64,000 nucleotides of DNA from Portulaca oleracea (GCA_029582165.1 CM055871.1:31137802-31201801); one strand, 5' to 3'. Shown: positions 23,586-36,452, numbered from the stretch's first letter. Program-made: numbers and translations. The notes: generated by a model not told the origin, from the sequence alone.

Positions 23586-26500
23586 ATGGCAGCCCGTTCC
23601 ATCTTTCTCTCTCTTAGACGGTAATTTTCTCTCTCTTTCTGAGTATTTCCCTTTCCATTCTCTCTTTAAAACCTTACTTCATATCGCAGAAGAGTGATCA
23701 GCAGCAGCAGCAGCAAAATCCAAATCAAATCTCTCTCCTCTGATGTTTTGAGAAGGGAAACCCCAGAGGATCCTGTTCCTCAACCCCAGGATGATTTGAA
23801 GAGTCGGATCTTTCGCCTCCGGCTCCCTAAACGGAGCGCCATCAATATCATCCAGAAATGGGTCAACGAGGGAAATTCTGTCTCTCTCGCTGAACTACGT
23901 CACATTTCCAGAGAGCTCCGCAAATCCCACCGATACAAGCATGCACTCGAGGTTCCGTCCATCTTTCTCTCTCTTAAATTCACTAACCTACCCCTAGTTA
24001 TACTTTTCGTTGGATTCCGATTACTTTTCCCCGGATGGTCACGATAAACTAGATACCTAACAATGTTGTTCACCCAGTTATAATTTTCAATAATATGGTC
24101 CCCAAAAAATAGTTTCCGCAGAACATAAGGTACCTTAGAGCAACTTTTTGCTCTTTACTGGCTGCCCTCAATTTATTGGGCTTTGATTGTAAGGAGTTGG
24201 GCTTTTGATTAACGTTTGGTGACAGTAGATTTGTATGGTAGGGGTGATGTTAAATAGGAAAATTGTTATTGCCATCATCTGAGGTTAGCCACTGAAGTTG
24301 CATGCAGTCAAACTCTTTATTTATGTCTGAAATGTTGAAGTTCCATATCACCCTCTTGGTATTAATGCCAAACCACAGTGGTTTTGTTTGACTTGAAGCT
24401 AGGAACCCATATATGCATTTTCAGGTAATAGTTGGATGAGTTGCGTAGTTTTCAATCACACGTGAGGCATACCTTACGATCACTTGCACCAAACTTCATT
24501 GTCTTAGTTTCATTTAATTATGCAATATCCCAATACATACTGACCTTTTCTATCGCAGTCTCATTGAGGCTGAATTTGTGGATGTGAAAACATTTGCAGC
24601 TTGGAAAGGAAGTAATTAGGAGAAGACACAACCTCGATGAGAATATGAGCCAATTATTGCCAATTAGTGGCCTCTAGGTATGCATGAAAGTTGCTAGAGA
24701 CCCTCAAGAACCTTTGACCTTGTGAACTGGATTGCTTAGGCACAACCCTATAGCTGTACAACATCCTGAAAAGTAAAGTTCGAATTATTAATGGGCAATG
24801 TTTTGTTATCTGATGTCCGTCCGTTTCTCCCCTTCCAAGTAACCCATCAAATAGCCAAATTCCAAATTCCAAATTCCAAACTCCACAAACTCAATTATTC
24901 TTCATTTTTCTCCTTCAAGGTGCGAACACATCCATAGCACTAGACGGTTGTATCCAATTACTCCCCATCAAAGAGAGGCTTCTTCTTGTAAAAGCATTGA
25001 ATTACATTATTTCCTTTAAGCATGCTGTCTACAGGGACCTTACATTTCCTAGCATGGACTTGGCCAGGAAGGAAGGAACTCAAGTTTGTTTAGAACCCAA
25101 AAGATGTAGTGCTGAAACTCTTAATGATAAACAACCAATTAAGAGTCATGTGACCAACCATCTCATTGTAAGCATGAGACAAAACCACCCTTTTGACAAG
25201 TATAACCAACAATATGCAAATATAACCCTATCGCCATTCATCTAAAATCTTGCACAAATCAAGTCCCAATTAATATTGTCACTAATTGTAAAGCCAAATC
25301 ATGAACCACTGCCTCCTTAGAATGAGCCATTGCTTCCTTAGAATGAACCATTTAAAAAGATTCAGGAGTTGCTCATTAAGAGTTATGTTTCCATGCCAAA
25401 CATCATGCCACAGCACCACCGTAGCATCATTTTTACCTAAAAACATAGAGCGAAGTTGGTAGAAGTTGAGTTGCTTATATTTTAGATAACCAACCCTATG
25501 ACCATGGGAGCTTTTTTACTCCGCCAACCCAAATCATCAATGTCGTAGTTTGTCTTGATCACATCTCTTTTGGTAAGTAATCAAAGAATATATTAATAAG
25601 ACACTAAGGGGGTGTCACCCCTATACAAAACAGTGCAAAGCAATAAGATCATGCCTTCATGGCATTTTTTTCATGATGCATTTTCCATAGCAGACCTCTA
25701 AAGCCACTTGGATTCAAAGCTTCATTCGGCATATGAAGAGGTATAGTAGCAAGACCACATTGAGTCTTAGGACGTCAAATTTCTAGTTAAATAGTCGAGT
25801 GAAAGCCATGGTCAAGAAGTTTCTCATGATCTTTTAATGATTGGAAATCCTAGTTGGAATGTTGAAAGTAGGCATGTAATAGATTGTAATTTACTTTTTC
25901 CTTTTGTTTTATTGATAGTATCATGAATGAGTGTCGAGAGCATAATATTTTTGTGTTTGCCCCCTTTCGGACACGGGTGATGTCCTCTTAGTATTAGGAA
26001 ATCTCTTATGTTCTTTAAATGATTGGCAATGCTTGTTGGAATGGTGAAAAGGTGAAAAGAGACATGTAAGAGATTGTAATTTGCATTTTTTGTTTTATTG
26101 ATAATATCATGGATGAGCGTTGAGAGCGTAGTGTTTTTGTATTTGCCCCTTTCGGACATAAGTGACATCGTTACATTTGATTAGTAATTAACCTTAAAAG
26201 AATGAAACATAGCATAGTATAAGGTGACATGCTTTCTGGAGTTCATGCTAGGTGCTTTTATATGATTTTGCTAGCCATTACTTGTTCCTAAGGATGATTT
26301 AGAACTAGTGCTAAGTTTCTTACTTTTCCAACTCATAGGGGTGGATTCGAAAAGAATGAGGTTACCTATGAGTGATATTCTTGTAAAAAGGCGTGATGCC
26401 TAGTCTGAGCTTGAGTAAAGCTTGTACCTTTAATGTATCTAAAAGGTGTCTCAAAACTTGAAGATGAGAAGTTTGAGGTCTTTCCATAAACCATCTTTAG

Positions 26501-29317
26501 GTCTGAACAATGACAATGAAGCTTAAGTGTGGCATTGCATTGGCTAGGAAGTTAAGTTTTCCTACCATTGGTTTGTGCAAGTAGGTCTCCTTGTGTGGTC
26601 AACTTACAGTCGTAAGATAGAGAAGTGGAGGCACATTTCAATGCTAGTTATACAACTATGCCATTATCTTTGGCTCCTTTGAGTAACTCAGTTGTAAACT
26701 TTTCAGTATTTTCCTCATAGGATGCGATTTCTTGATTTTTCTCAAGATTGACATTAGAGCATGGTTCAAAGTAGTATGAATTATGGCTGATATCCAGATA
26801 TTTTTTTTGCCCCATTTTATATGGGTGATATCAAGGGCATAATATTTTTGCTTCTGCCCTTTTGTATATGGGCAACATCCCCTTGTGTCCTATCAATACA
26901 TCTTTTGAATTTTGATTACTTATAAAAACAGGCAAGCAGGTACGAGGGGTAAGAAGAAACCATAGAGCAATGGTAATAGTAATCTTGTAAGTATTTTCAT
27001 GGTTGATTGAATCTAACTGATCTCCCAAGTCCTAACGTGTAAATGGGCAACGTACCCTTGGCGTCATTTGCATTTTGATTACTTATATATATAAAAAATT
27101 CTCATAAGTCCTAACTGTGGAGAATATAGTTGTAGCAGGGATACATGGTAGAAATTGTAGGTGTTGGAGATGAAATATAGGTGGCAGAGGTATCTCTGGC
27201 ATTAGAGGAAGTGGAAGGACTAGCTATAGGGAAAGGAGAACTAATAGTGTACTACACTACTACCTGAATCAATGTGTTCTGAATGCATTAAGATGAGCAG
27301 TCTCAGTGCAATACAAAGAGTTACTTCATAGAGGACTTCAAAGGGCGATATGTTGCGTTGAACGGCAAGTGACATTTTGTTTGTGATTTTCTAATTTTTC
27401 TTTCCCACCACTAGTGTAGATTTTCACCTAAATATTCCTTAGGAAGGTTGGATTGGAACGTAGTTGCTGTTCAGAACATAGTTGCTAATCAGTTCTCCAA
27501 CCTTTTCTCCAATTCAAGCCAAAGTTCTTCCTCCTCTTCTTTCTTGAATCCATTTTTAAATAAATGAAAATTAATTTGTTAGTTTTGTGTTCAAATTTCC
27601 CCCGCGATAAAAAGAGAGGGAAAAAATTGAAAGCCGAGGTGCACTGAGTTGGGTTCTGAGCCCAGCTGTTTGAAATTAATCTCGACCTGAGCCTAACCAT
27701 TAAGCTTGGTTAGCTTCAAGCCGAGCCAAATCCTTACTCATGTATAACTGAGGGCTGGCTTGGATTGGTTACACCCTTACCTTTGCATTAAAATAAGGGT
27801 TTTTGGATGCGTTAATCCACTAAACTTTGGGGGTGTTGGGCGATAATATGCCCAACTTTGCACTTGTACACTAGTACCACCATATTATTACCTATTTATT
27901 GTTTATGGACTATCCTTATTTTTTGGATGAAGTTCAATCAAATATGGTACAATGTTGTCCAAAAATTAATGGTATGGTGTATAAACAGTAAATAGGTCTA
28001 TTGTAGGGTAATATCACCAGAAATGAACCTTTCTTTCATTTATCCAGATGTACTATTGTGACTATTATCTCACTTTATGAATGCGAAATTTCTGTCTCCA
28101 AATCCCTCTCGCTGTTTCCTTGTAAGTTTTATTAGTGGTCATTTATAATTTTGTGTTTAGGTGTTTGTCACCATTTATGGGTTAAATTTCCTTGACTCTT
28201 TTTAGCAATGACTTTTATACTTCATATGGTTACACTGAGAAGTAGTGGAGAAGGATACACTGCACTCTTGCTTACTTTTTTTTTTTGTTGGAAATTCATT
28301 TTGTTTTGACTTTAGTGAGAGAAGCTTGACCATGTCTTGCATTTATGATATTTGCGTATATTAGAAGCATGTTGTCTCACCAAGTCCTAATACGGTTTCA
28401 CATCTAACAAACAGATAACAGAGTGGATGGTTTCTCATGAGGAATCCAAGCTATCTGATTCCGATTATGCTGTTCGCATTGATCTGATGACCAAAGTATT
28501 TGGGATTGATGCTGCTGAACGATACTTTGATGGGCTTCCACATGTTGCCAAAACTACTGAAACATACACAGCTCTTCTTCACTCATATGCAAGTGCAAAG
28601 CTCACCGACAAAGCGGAGCAACTGTTTCAGCAAATCAGGGATTCAGGATTGCCCCTTTCTGCCATTACATACAACGAGATGATGACTCTGTACACATCTG
28701 TGGGACAACTGGAGAAGGTCTCTTCAGTCATTGAAGAAATGAAATCCCAGAAGGTTCCCCTGGATCTCTTTACTTACAACCTTTGGATAAGTTCTTGTGC
28801 TGCCACTCTTGACATTGATGGTGTTCGAAGCATCCTTGTCGAGATGAGCCAGGATACTAATTCCGACGAGTGTTGGGCAAGGTACCAACACCTTGTCAAC
28901 ATTTATGTTAGTGCTGGCCAACTTACTTCTTCTGGGGCAGGCTCTGTTGTAGAGGCCGAAAAGGGCATTTCTCAAAGGGAGTGGATTACCTACGATTTCC
29001 TCCTCATGTTGCATGGCGGTCTAGGAAACAAGGATATGATTGACCAAATATGGAAATCATTGGGAATGACTGGACAAAAGATGATTGGTCGCAATTACAT
29101 AGCTGTTGTGTCTTCATACCTGATTTTAGGGCATATGAAAGAGGTGGGAGAAGTTCTTGATCAGTGGAACAGGTCCACAACCTCGGTTTTGGACGGCCCC
29201 CTCTGTGGGAGATTGGTGGATGCTTTCTCAGAAGCTGGATTTACACACGCGGCTGCAAGTTTTCACGTGCTTTTGAAGCAAAAAATCTCAGATTGTAGCG
29301 ACGAACTGAAGCAGTAA
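23586..29317 (+). CDS. P-class PPR protein, predicted mitochondrial
   Basis: Exons 23586-23620, 23690-23951 and 28415-29317 join in consistent phase (CG|A, then phase 0) to 399 residues. The N-terminus MAARSIFLSLRRRVISSSSS is rich in Arg and Ser without acids, a typical mitochondrial presequence. Exon 2 has DLKSRIFRLRLPKRSAINII and LRHISRELRKSHRYKHALE, and exon 3 continues ITEWMVSHEESKLS. This sequence order is typical of a short family of plant mitochondrial PPR proteins. Repeats include TYTALLHSYASAKLTDKAEQ, TYNEMMTLYTSVGQLEKV and TYNLWISSCA; there is no E or DYW extension. Family members bind organellar RNA, but the target is unknown. Intron 2 is 4.46 kb and filled with repeats, yet splice signals and frames are clean. 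Confidence 0.93.
24650..25560 (-). pseudogene. LINE relic inside the PPR intron
   Basis: Minus-strand pieces read VLWHDVWHGNITLNEQLLNL near 25450-25390 and FGIWNLAIWWVTWKGRNGR near 24880-24820. These resemble the W.D.W.G..L and IW..RN blocks of plant LINE ORF2, in the right order but full of stops. Confidence 0.4.
25796..26170. repeat. Tandem duplication, unit about 180 bp
   Basis: Both units carry TTTAATGATTGGAAATCCTA-like or TTAAATGATTGGCAATGCTT-like starts, then GGCATGTAATAGATTGTAAT or GACATGTAAGAGATTGTAAT, TTTTGTTTTATTGATARTATCAT and a TTTCGGACA end. The unit's tail word (TGGGCAACATCC, ACCCTTGGCGTC) is echoed further right at 26810-27070, so the family may once have been longer. Confidence 0.65.
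27795..28015. repeat. Partial MITE of the TTTTTGGATG..TTAAT family
   Basis: Begins GGGTTTTTGGATGCGTTAAT and AAACTTTGGGGGTGTTGGGC like the arms at 21862. A weak inverse (TATTTATTGTTTATGG against TATAAACAGTAAATAGG) suggests a decayed foldback in the PPR intron. Confidence 0.35.
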
Positions 29318-30417
29318 ATATGGATTACTTATATTAATTCTTGGGGTTCATTGCAAGAGATTGTATGAATTACTTCAATTCTCGAGGAGGCATTAGAACA
29401 AGAAAGAAATATTGTACGAGCAGTTGACAATAGCATTCGCAGATGGCCACTGCCTTGTCTGCCTGTTTTTAAGGCCTATGTGACAATTTTGACGTGTTAG
29501 TCACCACCGCTCAGCATTCATTAAATATTTATGCAGAATTGCAGATGTATCAAGGCTGCAAAATTTTGTTCGTGTTGTAATATTCCTTTCTCCAGCAGGA
29601 TTTTTCTATGAATAAACTTTCCCGAATGAATAATTCATAGAACTCTAAGATGTGCTCAATTTACCCGCCAATACGAGGTGGAGCTTGTAATTGTATGGCA
29701 TACTTTATCAACAACTTTCATTAAGCAAGGTTTTGGAATGGGCAGGTCAGCAGGTGTTATTCTTACCTTGACTATGCATCTGCTAAGTGCTAAGAAAGCC
29801 TAGCGAATGCGGAATAAGCTAAATGGACATTCTCTCTTCATTTGCACTCTCTCTCCTCCTTTCTTCTATTCCTTTGAGTTGAATCTTGCGAGTTCAACTC
29901 AAAGGAATGAAGAAAAATGAGGAGAGAAGGTGTGCCAACTAGGAGAGAGGGGATCAAAATTCCATGGATGGAATTTTGCATTGCATATGCTCTAAGAGAT
30001 TGATCTTAAGAAATTGATTTGAGAGCCAAAAATTTTGAGAAAATCTCTAGATGTTGAAAAACAGTATGGGGTGATTAATCGCAAAGAAGTATGGTGTACT
30101 TTACCATTTGGTATGAATTAGATAGTAGTACTCTTTAACATTCACGGAAAGTGAAGAATATTATGCTTGTTTTAAATGAATTTTTAAAAATCCTAAAAGA
30201 AAAGGGTAGAAGGCTATTGCCAAGGGTTTACATGCATTTTAGAGAACACTAAAGAAAATGAATATTGCTGACTTTCCAGGACTTTCGTGATTTTTGAGCT
30301 CGAACATGTCAAAATAGAGGTGAATTTGTCCGGGCAGTCAAATACCTTCTAAAATTAGGAATTGTATCCTTACATGTGGGAAAAATTGGTCATCCATCTA
30401 TGGTTGGGCACAACCCT
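29318..30417. other. 3' UTR of the PPR gene, then gene-free
   Basis: Probable polyadenylation near 29600-29640 (AATAAA-like words at 29612). The rest is non-coding and contains the hairpin at 29830-29945. Confidence 0.5.
29830..29945. repeat. Near-perfect palindrome
   Basis: CTTCTATTCCTTTGAGTTGAA is followed after about nine bases by TTCAACTCAAAGGAATGAAG, with further pairing of CTCTCTCCTCCTTT against AATGAGGAGAGAAGG. It is probably a short MITE. An RNA from it would fold into a stem of about 45 bp. Confidence 0.65.
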
Positions 30418-30717
30418 CCCTATTCTTTTATGCGGCGGGCTGATTGTGGTGTCACAACACACTGCATTTTGCCACAATCCACCACAACATATTAATCCAC
30501 CACAATTTAATACAACCCACCACAATCAACTTTTTCAAATTTATTTTATTTCTTTATTAAAAAGTTATAATCTCACTTTTCCAATTATTTTTTCACATTT
30601 ACCAACACAATTTATAATTATTAAAAGTAAAACACACCACAACTTACCACAATCCATCACAATTCTACCACACCGACCCACGCCATACCGCAACCAGCCG
30701 TATAAAAGAACAGGGAA
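30418..30717. mobile_element. MITE with CCCTRTTCTTTTATRCGGC ends
   Basis: The left end is TCCCTATTCTTTTATGCGGC. The right end inverted is TCCCTGTTCTTTTATACGGC. Internal runs of ACCACAAT-type words follow, with AT-rich sequence in the middle. About 300 bp. No convincing target duplication, so the superfamily is open (hAT-like is likely). Confidence 0.6.
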
Positions 30718-31614
30718 TTGGATTTAGCATATAGTTCCTGCGTACATTAACATTTAAAGTTAGGGTTTGAAGACTACTAGAACCAAAGTTTTTAATTCCA
30801 ACTATTTTTTCCTTTTTATTTTTTTTCGTTTTATTGTTTTTTCTTGTTATTCAATGTCTAACTTTTGATAGTATTTATTCAATTGTTTTTTAAATTTATT
30901 TATATCTTTTTTTAATTGTTGGATCAACTTTTGATGGTGTGTTCGTCCTGCATATTTTGATAATAACAACCTTAATAAGTCTAAACTAATATGAAGAATA
31001 GGAAATATTTGTGCTATAGGAAAGAATGGAAAAATATGAAGGAACAACTTGGATAGGGGATACTAATTCCTACTGAATTTGAATGGGAACATCAATCCCG
31101 TAAAAACTAGAGGAGCGCAAGAACGTAAAAGAGAAGATACAAGGTTCAATTCCTTAAAGATGAAGTTGTTCGTCAAGTCGAGCCTAAACAATAACTAGAT
31201 CACTCTTTAGGGAAACTTCAAGTTTGCCTCCATAAGATGAATGACTTAATTAAGGAGGGTCTGATTTACGAGTGTAGACTAGTATGCGGTGTTCCTGCTA
31301 GATTGGGTTGAGGAACATGATCTATCCATGTATTGCAGGATATATTTATTGTTTATCTATTCATTGTCAAGAAGCCAATTTAAGAGATTTTAACTTGTTT
31401 AATTTTGAGTCTGAGTAAAATCGCATGGAGAACGCTTTTAAGGAACTACGTCTCGTGAGCAAGTTCAAAACGTGTTTTCCAAGATTAGTTCATTTGAGAT
31501 AAAGGAAATGAAGTATGATAAGGAAAGTATTTGACTTGTAGTTTAGTAAAACCTCTCACTCTTAGGTGACAAGATAACATCTGTCCCTACCACCAAATTC
31601 TTCTCATTTGGATC
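30718..31614. other. Gene-free
   Basis: AT-rich on the left. Around 31080-31330 the composition is more coding-like but every frame is broken by stops; it may belong to the decayed fragment that follows. Confidence 0.4.
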
Positions 31615-32154
31615 TAGACTTTGAAGGATCTTGTATTAGTAGGGCTTAAAGGTGTATCCCATTTCATTTGGCCAAGTTTCTCATCAAATGATGACATGAG
31701 GTTATCCCACATTCCATCATCAACTTCACCACCTCCGTTCCTACCATCAGGTTTTGCGCGCACTATTGGCATCATCATACATTTTAGCAAGGCCTTCCTC
31801 ATAGTAAGCTTACTCAACACTATTCATGACTTCTCTAGTAGGGGTCAAGTCCGAGTTCAAATCCACTTCACCCTTAAGGTAATCAAACATCTTACTGATC
31901 TCAGTTGGTTGGGACCTCTCAACTAGACAAAAGTCTATGAACAACTTCTTCTTAACCCATATCTCAGCTACATTAGTGACATCAGAGTCATATCTAATCG
32001 AACATCTTTTATTATAATCCCCAAGGATGTAAGAACATAACCCAAAATACTTAGGCACTCTCCTTATGCTAGGTTTAGCAAAAAAATTCCTCGCAACATT
32101 AAGTAAGTCCTCAAGCCCATACTATGCAAAATCCCTTACTCCCATGGTAGCCAT
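31615..32154 (-). pseudogene. Unrecognised coding relic with stop and frameshift
   Basis: From the ATG at 32154 the minus strand reads MATMGVRDFA, a TAG stop, then YGLEDLLN, ARNFFAKPSIRRVPKYFGL, SDVTNVAEIWVKKKLF, CLVERSQPTEISKMFDYL and TPTREVMNSVE, followed by TAA. After a frame change, GRNGGGEVDDGMWDNLMSSF and EKLGQMKWDTPLSPT follow. The amino-acid composition is that of a soluble cytosolic or nuclear protein. No intron signals separate the pieces, so this could be a retrocopy. I do not recognise the family. Confidence 0.45.
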
Positions 32155-32614
32155 CTATCTTTAATAGGAGATAACAACATTAATTAGTTCCCATCCTACA
32201 TGCATAACAACAACAAAGTCACAAACAAGAATCCTAAATGCTCAACACACAAACACAGGGGGGGGGGGAGGACTTGCTAATTGAACAGTAGTCATGCATC
32301 ATCATCAAAACACAGAAATCCAAACTCGAAATTCAACATAAAAGACTCCACTAATAGTACGTTGCATTTTTACATAAAAAAAAAATCAAACTTTCATAAA
32401 TTACACAATAATGCAAGAATCATTCACCTTTTACTTCCAATTTCTTCAGCTACTTTATAGTCCAAATAATCTTTAAACACCAACCAATTTCATACTGCTT
32501 TGGAGCATCCCCATGATTGAGCCAGCAAGAACAAGTCGTTTCACCCAAGTTTTTTGAAACCCTAGTTTTTCGGCCGTTTAATTTCCCGGGTTTTTGTCTT
32601 CTTAATCTCAGTTG

Positions 32615-33312
32615 CATTGGGAGGAAGGAGAAGAGTAAGGGTGTCAATAAGAGAATGTACAATGGCATTCCATAAAATGTTGATAGTGGTTCACTTATCC
32701 ACATCATCTAAAATTTTAATTTTTTGGAACTCTATTCCACTCATTCCCAAATTAGAACTCATTCTACTTTTTTAATGTAAATATTAAATTTAGGCCCTTA
32801 TCCATTACTCCCTCCTTCCCAATTTAAGTGTCACTTGGGACACAATTTAAAAGACCAAAAAAATTTCCCATTACATTAATTTAGTGCATTGGAAATGTGA
32901 AAATTTTGAATAAAATGGTGAATAAAAAAAGAAAAATGTGAATAAAAAAGAAAAATGAACGAAAAAGATGTAATTAATAAGGTTAATTTGATAAATTAGT
33001 AATTAATGTTCTATTGAAAATATAAAGTGACAGATATTATGGGAAAAAAGAAAGTTAGTTAAAGTGACAGATAATATGGGAAGGAGGGAGTACAATTATA
33101 AATTAATTTTTGAATTATATTTTCCAAATTCAGCCACTTTATTTAATTTTCAAATATTTTATCTTTTTTTTCCCTTACAATTTTGACATGTATGGAAGAA
33201 CTTGATATCATTCCAACTTCCATTCCTCCATTTCATTCCATTTTGCTGTAGCTATACTATTTCCACGCATGTCATCTTTTACTCTCATTCCATGGGCTGC
33301 CAGTGCTCTAAT
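32615..33312. mobile_element. Degenerate MITE hosting a Stowaway insertion
   Basis: The left end GAGAATGTACAATGGCATTCC and the right end inverted (TTAGAGCACTGGCAGCCCAT) resemble the ends at 18540-19316. The centre is taken by the Stowaway element at 32809-33090. Confidence 0.35.
32809..33090. mobile_element. Stowaway MITE (Tc1/mariner type)
   Basis: Ends CTCCCTCCTTCCCAATTTAA and, inverted, CTCCCTCCTTCCCATATTAT, with TGTCACTT in both arms. Flanked by TA on both sides (32807-32808 and 33091-33092). Length 282 bp and the CTCCCTCCNTCCC terminus are typical of plant Stowaway elements. Confidence 0.88.
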
Positions 33313-33450
33313 AAACATCAATCAAGTTATTAATGAGGGCATTATCATCTCGTCAATTTAAATATTAGTGGCATTTGCGTCAAAACATATAAAAATGTAG
33401 GGGATACTTGTCCAAATTGTTGCCTCACCGGAAAAGTAGGTATTTATTTA

Positions 33451-33982
33451 GAGATATTGGATGGTAATATACTAACCTGTGGGGGTACTGAATTATAATA
33501 TACCGACATTTACTATTGGAGAGCAATATCCCTGACCTGTATACTTGGGTGAGATTTTTATACCAATAGTAACCAAGGGGTCGGTGAGCTAGTCTCTATG
33601 CTGACGTGGCAGGAGGAGGGAAAAAACCGGCCCCAACCCAGTAACCCAATTAGTCCCTTCATTTTTCTCAAAACCCATGTTAAAAAACCGGCCACAACCT
33701 AATGACTAAGGAGATGGTGAACCTGTCTTCGTGCTGACATGACACATACCTAACCAATGTCTTATAACCTGGGTTAGTGAGAAAAATGGAGGGGCTAACG
33801 GGGTTACTGGACTGGGGCTGATTTTTTCCCTCTACCTGCATCGGTTCACCACCTCGTAAGTCACTGTTGGTATAATAATCTCACCTAGGTATAAAGGTCA
33901 AAGATATTGATGTACAATAGTAAAGGTCGGTATATGACAATCCAATATTCTCAAAGGTCGGCATATTATCCTCCAAAAATCC
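33451..33982. mobile_element. MULE-type foldback MITE with 9-bp target duplication
   Basis: Arms share GGATGGTAATATACTAACCT-like or GGAGGATAATATGCCGACCT-like ends, a stretch of TGAGATTTTTATACCAATAG, and GGAAAAAACCGGCCCCA against its inverse TGGGGCTGATTTTTTCCC. Flanks are identical ATTTATTTA (33442-33450 and 33983-33991). 532 bp, non-coding. Confidence 0.8.
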
Positions 33983-33991
33983 ATTTATTTA

Positions 33992-35207
33992 AGCAGTAAA
34001 TGTTATGTTGGGTGATCAAAATTTCTTAATTGTAGAGGATAAAATTCTCATTTCAAAATATTTTGGGAGAGGTATATGTTATCACTCTTTATCAACTATA
34101 AGAGTATAACACTTTTTCTATGTCAACAAATATAAATGATAATATGATCGTATCAAACATAATAAAGAATGCACATTTTATGTTTAGATCTATATTTATA
34201 ATTATTTAAACATGCTTATATAAAATTGTATAGAGATTTGAGTTAAATTCAAAATAGTAAATAACCACCTCGATTTAGGACACTTGTCATTTTCAATTGT
34301 GAAATACAAAATTTATACTAGCAATTTTATATTACCTTATCATTAGACTTAGAGTTCAAATTTACTCTTTCAATTTCAGGTAATTGGATGCAAACTGAGA
34401 AGACAAATGACCTCCATTTGAATGGAATTAAGTTAACTTTAATCTAAATTCATAAATTATTCCATCGAATTAAAGGACTACACAAGTTCAATTTTTGCCT
34501 ATGTTAATTTCATTCCTCATACTATGGAAACTCAAGTTGCTTCAGTAACTTGCAGCATGGCAAGCAGTCCCCAAGCTTACAAAAAACTAACCATGGTGAC
34601 ATGGGAAATGCTTACGTTCAGCCCCAACTATGGCTCAACTCCAGAGTGCATATTCAAACGCAACCAAAAATAAGAGGTTTGACACAAATAAGCATACAAA
34701 TGTGACCATCAAAAAACATACTACAAATTAGAAAATACTGGCACAAGACGGGAAGTAGCTAGTTTTATGAATTGTCACCGGGACAAACCGTGAGTCCGCG
34801 ATGATGAAGATGTTATAATAAGATTACAACTTAGCCACCACTCAGGCACTCACATAGCAGTACCAACCGAGGAAAGCCTACATTTGATTTACAATTACTC
34901 TCACAGGACAGCATGAAGACAGTTTCTACAATATCCAAATCCCCTCCTCAACACTTCGTGTAGTAACATTCCTGGCATTAATATCAGAGGTAGATGCAAA
35001 TGACACATGAAGATACCCGTTACAGGCATTTGAGGAGGGATTAATTAGGGGAATCTCCTTGATGACAAATTTCAGGCAGAGATGGCAAATCATCATGTTT
35101 GAATGTGACAATTTCATGTACCAGTAGCATGGATGATAATGATGGAGATAAACAGTTATTATCTTCATCTATACCTGAATTAAAATGTCTACTTTTTAGG
35201 CCACTAC
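33992..35207. other. Intergenic, then 3' UTR of the BPC gene
   Basis: AT-rich up to about 34500. The last 600 bases are more mixed and probably hold the BPC 3' UTR. The frame at 34926-35168 has no signature. Confidence 0.5.
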
Positions 35208-36444
35208 CTACCTGATGGTGATGTAGCGATTAGTTCCATGCTTTGCCCAGTGATCCTTGAGATCAACCGGAGTTGACAGGTCGTGACCATTGGCAGCAAG
35301 CCTGCTTAGCAGTTTGCTGAAGGCACTTCCACTCATCTTTCTGCCACCAACACGAGCATGCCGTTTGTTGGGAACTGAAGGCAATGGGTACATGGACATG
35401 GTTGTAGTGCAGCACGACGATTGCCACCCTCCATTGCCCCATTTATAGCACTGACGATACACCCCAGTGCAAGAACAAACAGGTGGTGGCATACTTGACT
35501 CATCAAATGCTACTTGGTTCAACCCGAGATCTGGGCCCTTCCAATCGGACTTTGACCCGCCCATTTGCTTATAATCATCATTGCCATCCATGTCTTGCAT
35601 CCCTTTCCACTCTTGGGACTTAGAGAACATCAACGTGTTCAAGTCCTCGCCTTCTTTCTTCACCTTGCGCCCTGGTTTGGACTTCTTGTTGGGGGACACT
35701 GCATTGGGTTCCTTTGTTCGTTTAACTTTACGGGTTTTTGTGGTATCCGGGGGAGATGGCATTGGGGGAGCATCAGAAACTTGAACATCTCGTCCGTCAT
35801 AAGAAGCTTCACCCACATGAGAAGCATGCTGTAGGTGATGTTGCTGAGGATGGTGGGCATCTTTTACACCACGGGAAATCTGGCATCCAGGCGGGCAAGC
35901 AATAGTACCACCATTCATAGAATTTTGTCTGAATTGCAGGGCTGCTAAGGCGCTATCCCTCTCCATTATGGCCTCATTCCTTTCCTGAATGGCAGTGTCT
36001 CTCTGCATTATAGCCAGATCTCTCTCTTCCAAGGCCTTATTTTTCTCACTGATGGCCATGTTCCTTTCTTGGATTGCTGCATCTCTTTCAGCCATTATGG
36101 ACATTATATGCTTCATTGACTGCGGCTGTTGCATTAACCACTGAAACAGCAGACATATGAAGCAATTTTCCTCAGATTCATCAAACACACAATGATCACA
36201 CTAAATTGCTAGTCCCAACATGCAAGAATAGCCATAAAGAAGAATTATTTTTCCACGAGTAGCTGCTATAAAACTCGGACCCAAATAAAAAAATCTAATG
36301 TGGATGTATGCGCAAGGGTAATACACAACCCGTGTCTCATGGCTACTTTAAGTAGCTAAATTGAATAGTATAAGTATTTACCTGGCTCTGTGGTGCTTTA
36401 TACATTTCTGGCTTGTGCCTCCCGTTTTCACGATGGTCATCCAT
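35208..36444 (-). CDS. BASIC PENTACYSTEINE (BBR/BPC) GAGA-binding factor, group II
   Basis: Exons 36444-36382 ([20 protein letters not shown] and one Gln) and 36140-35208 join in phase 0 to 331 residues. Residues about 30-85 form a coiled coil of alternating ERD/ERN heptads ([20 protein letters not shown] onward), typical of group II members (BPC4-6). A Lys-rich nuclear signal follows ([20 protein letters not shown]). The C-terminal domain has the five conserved cysteines (CSCTG, QCYKWG, SSCCTT), then [12 protein letters not shown] and the end [14 protein letters not shown]. These proteins bind GA-rich repeats and recruit chromatin repressors or activate homeotic genes. The start is fixed by an acceptor (CCTTTTAG|G) eight bases before the ATG. 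Part of its upstream region is duplicated at 4985-5415. Confidence 0.96.
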
Positions 36445-36452
36445 TGTAAAGC

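Noticed and set aside
35565..35834. Plus-strand frame opposite the BPC gene
   Set aside because: Antisense shadow of a well-supported coding exon.
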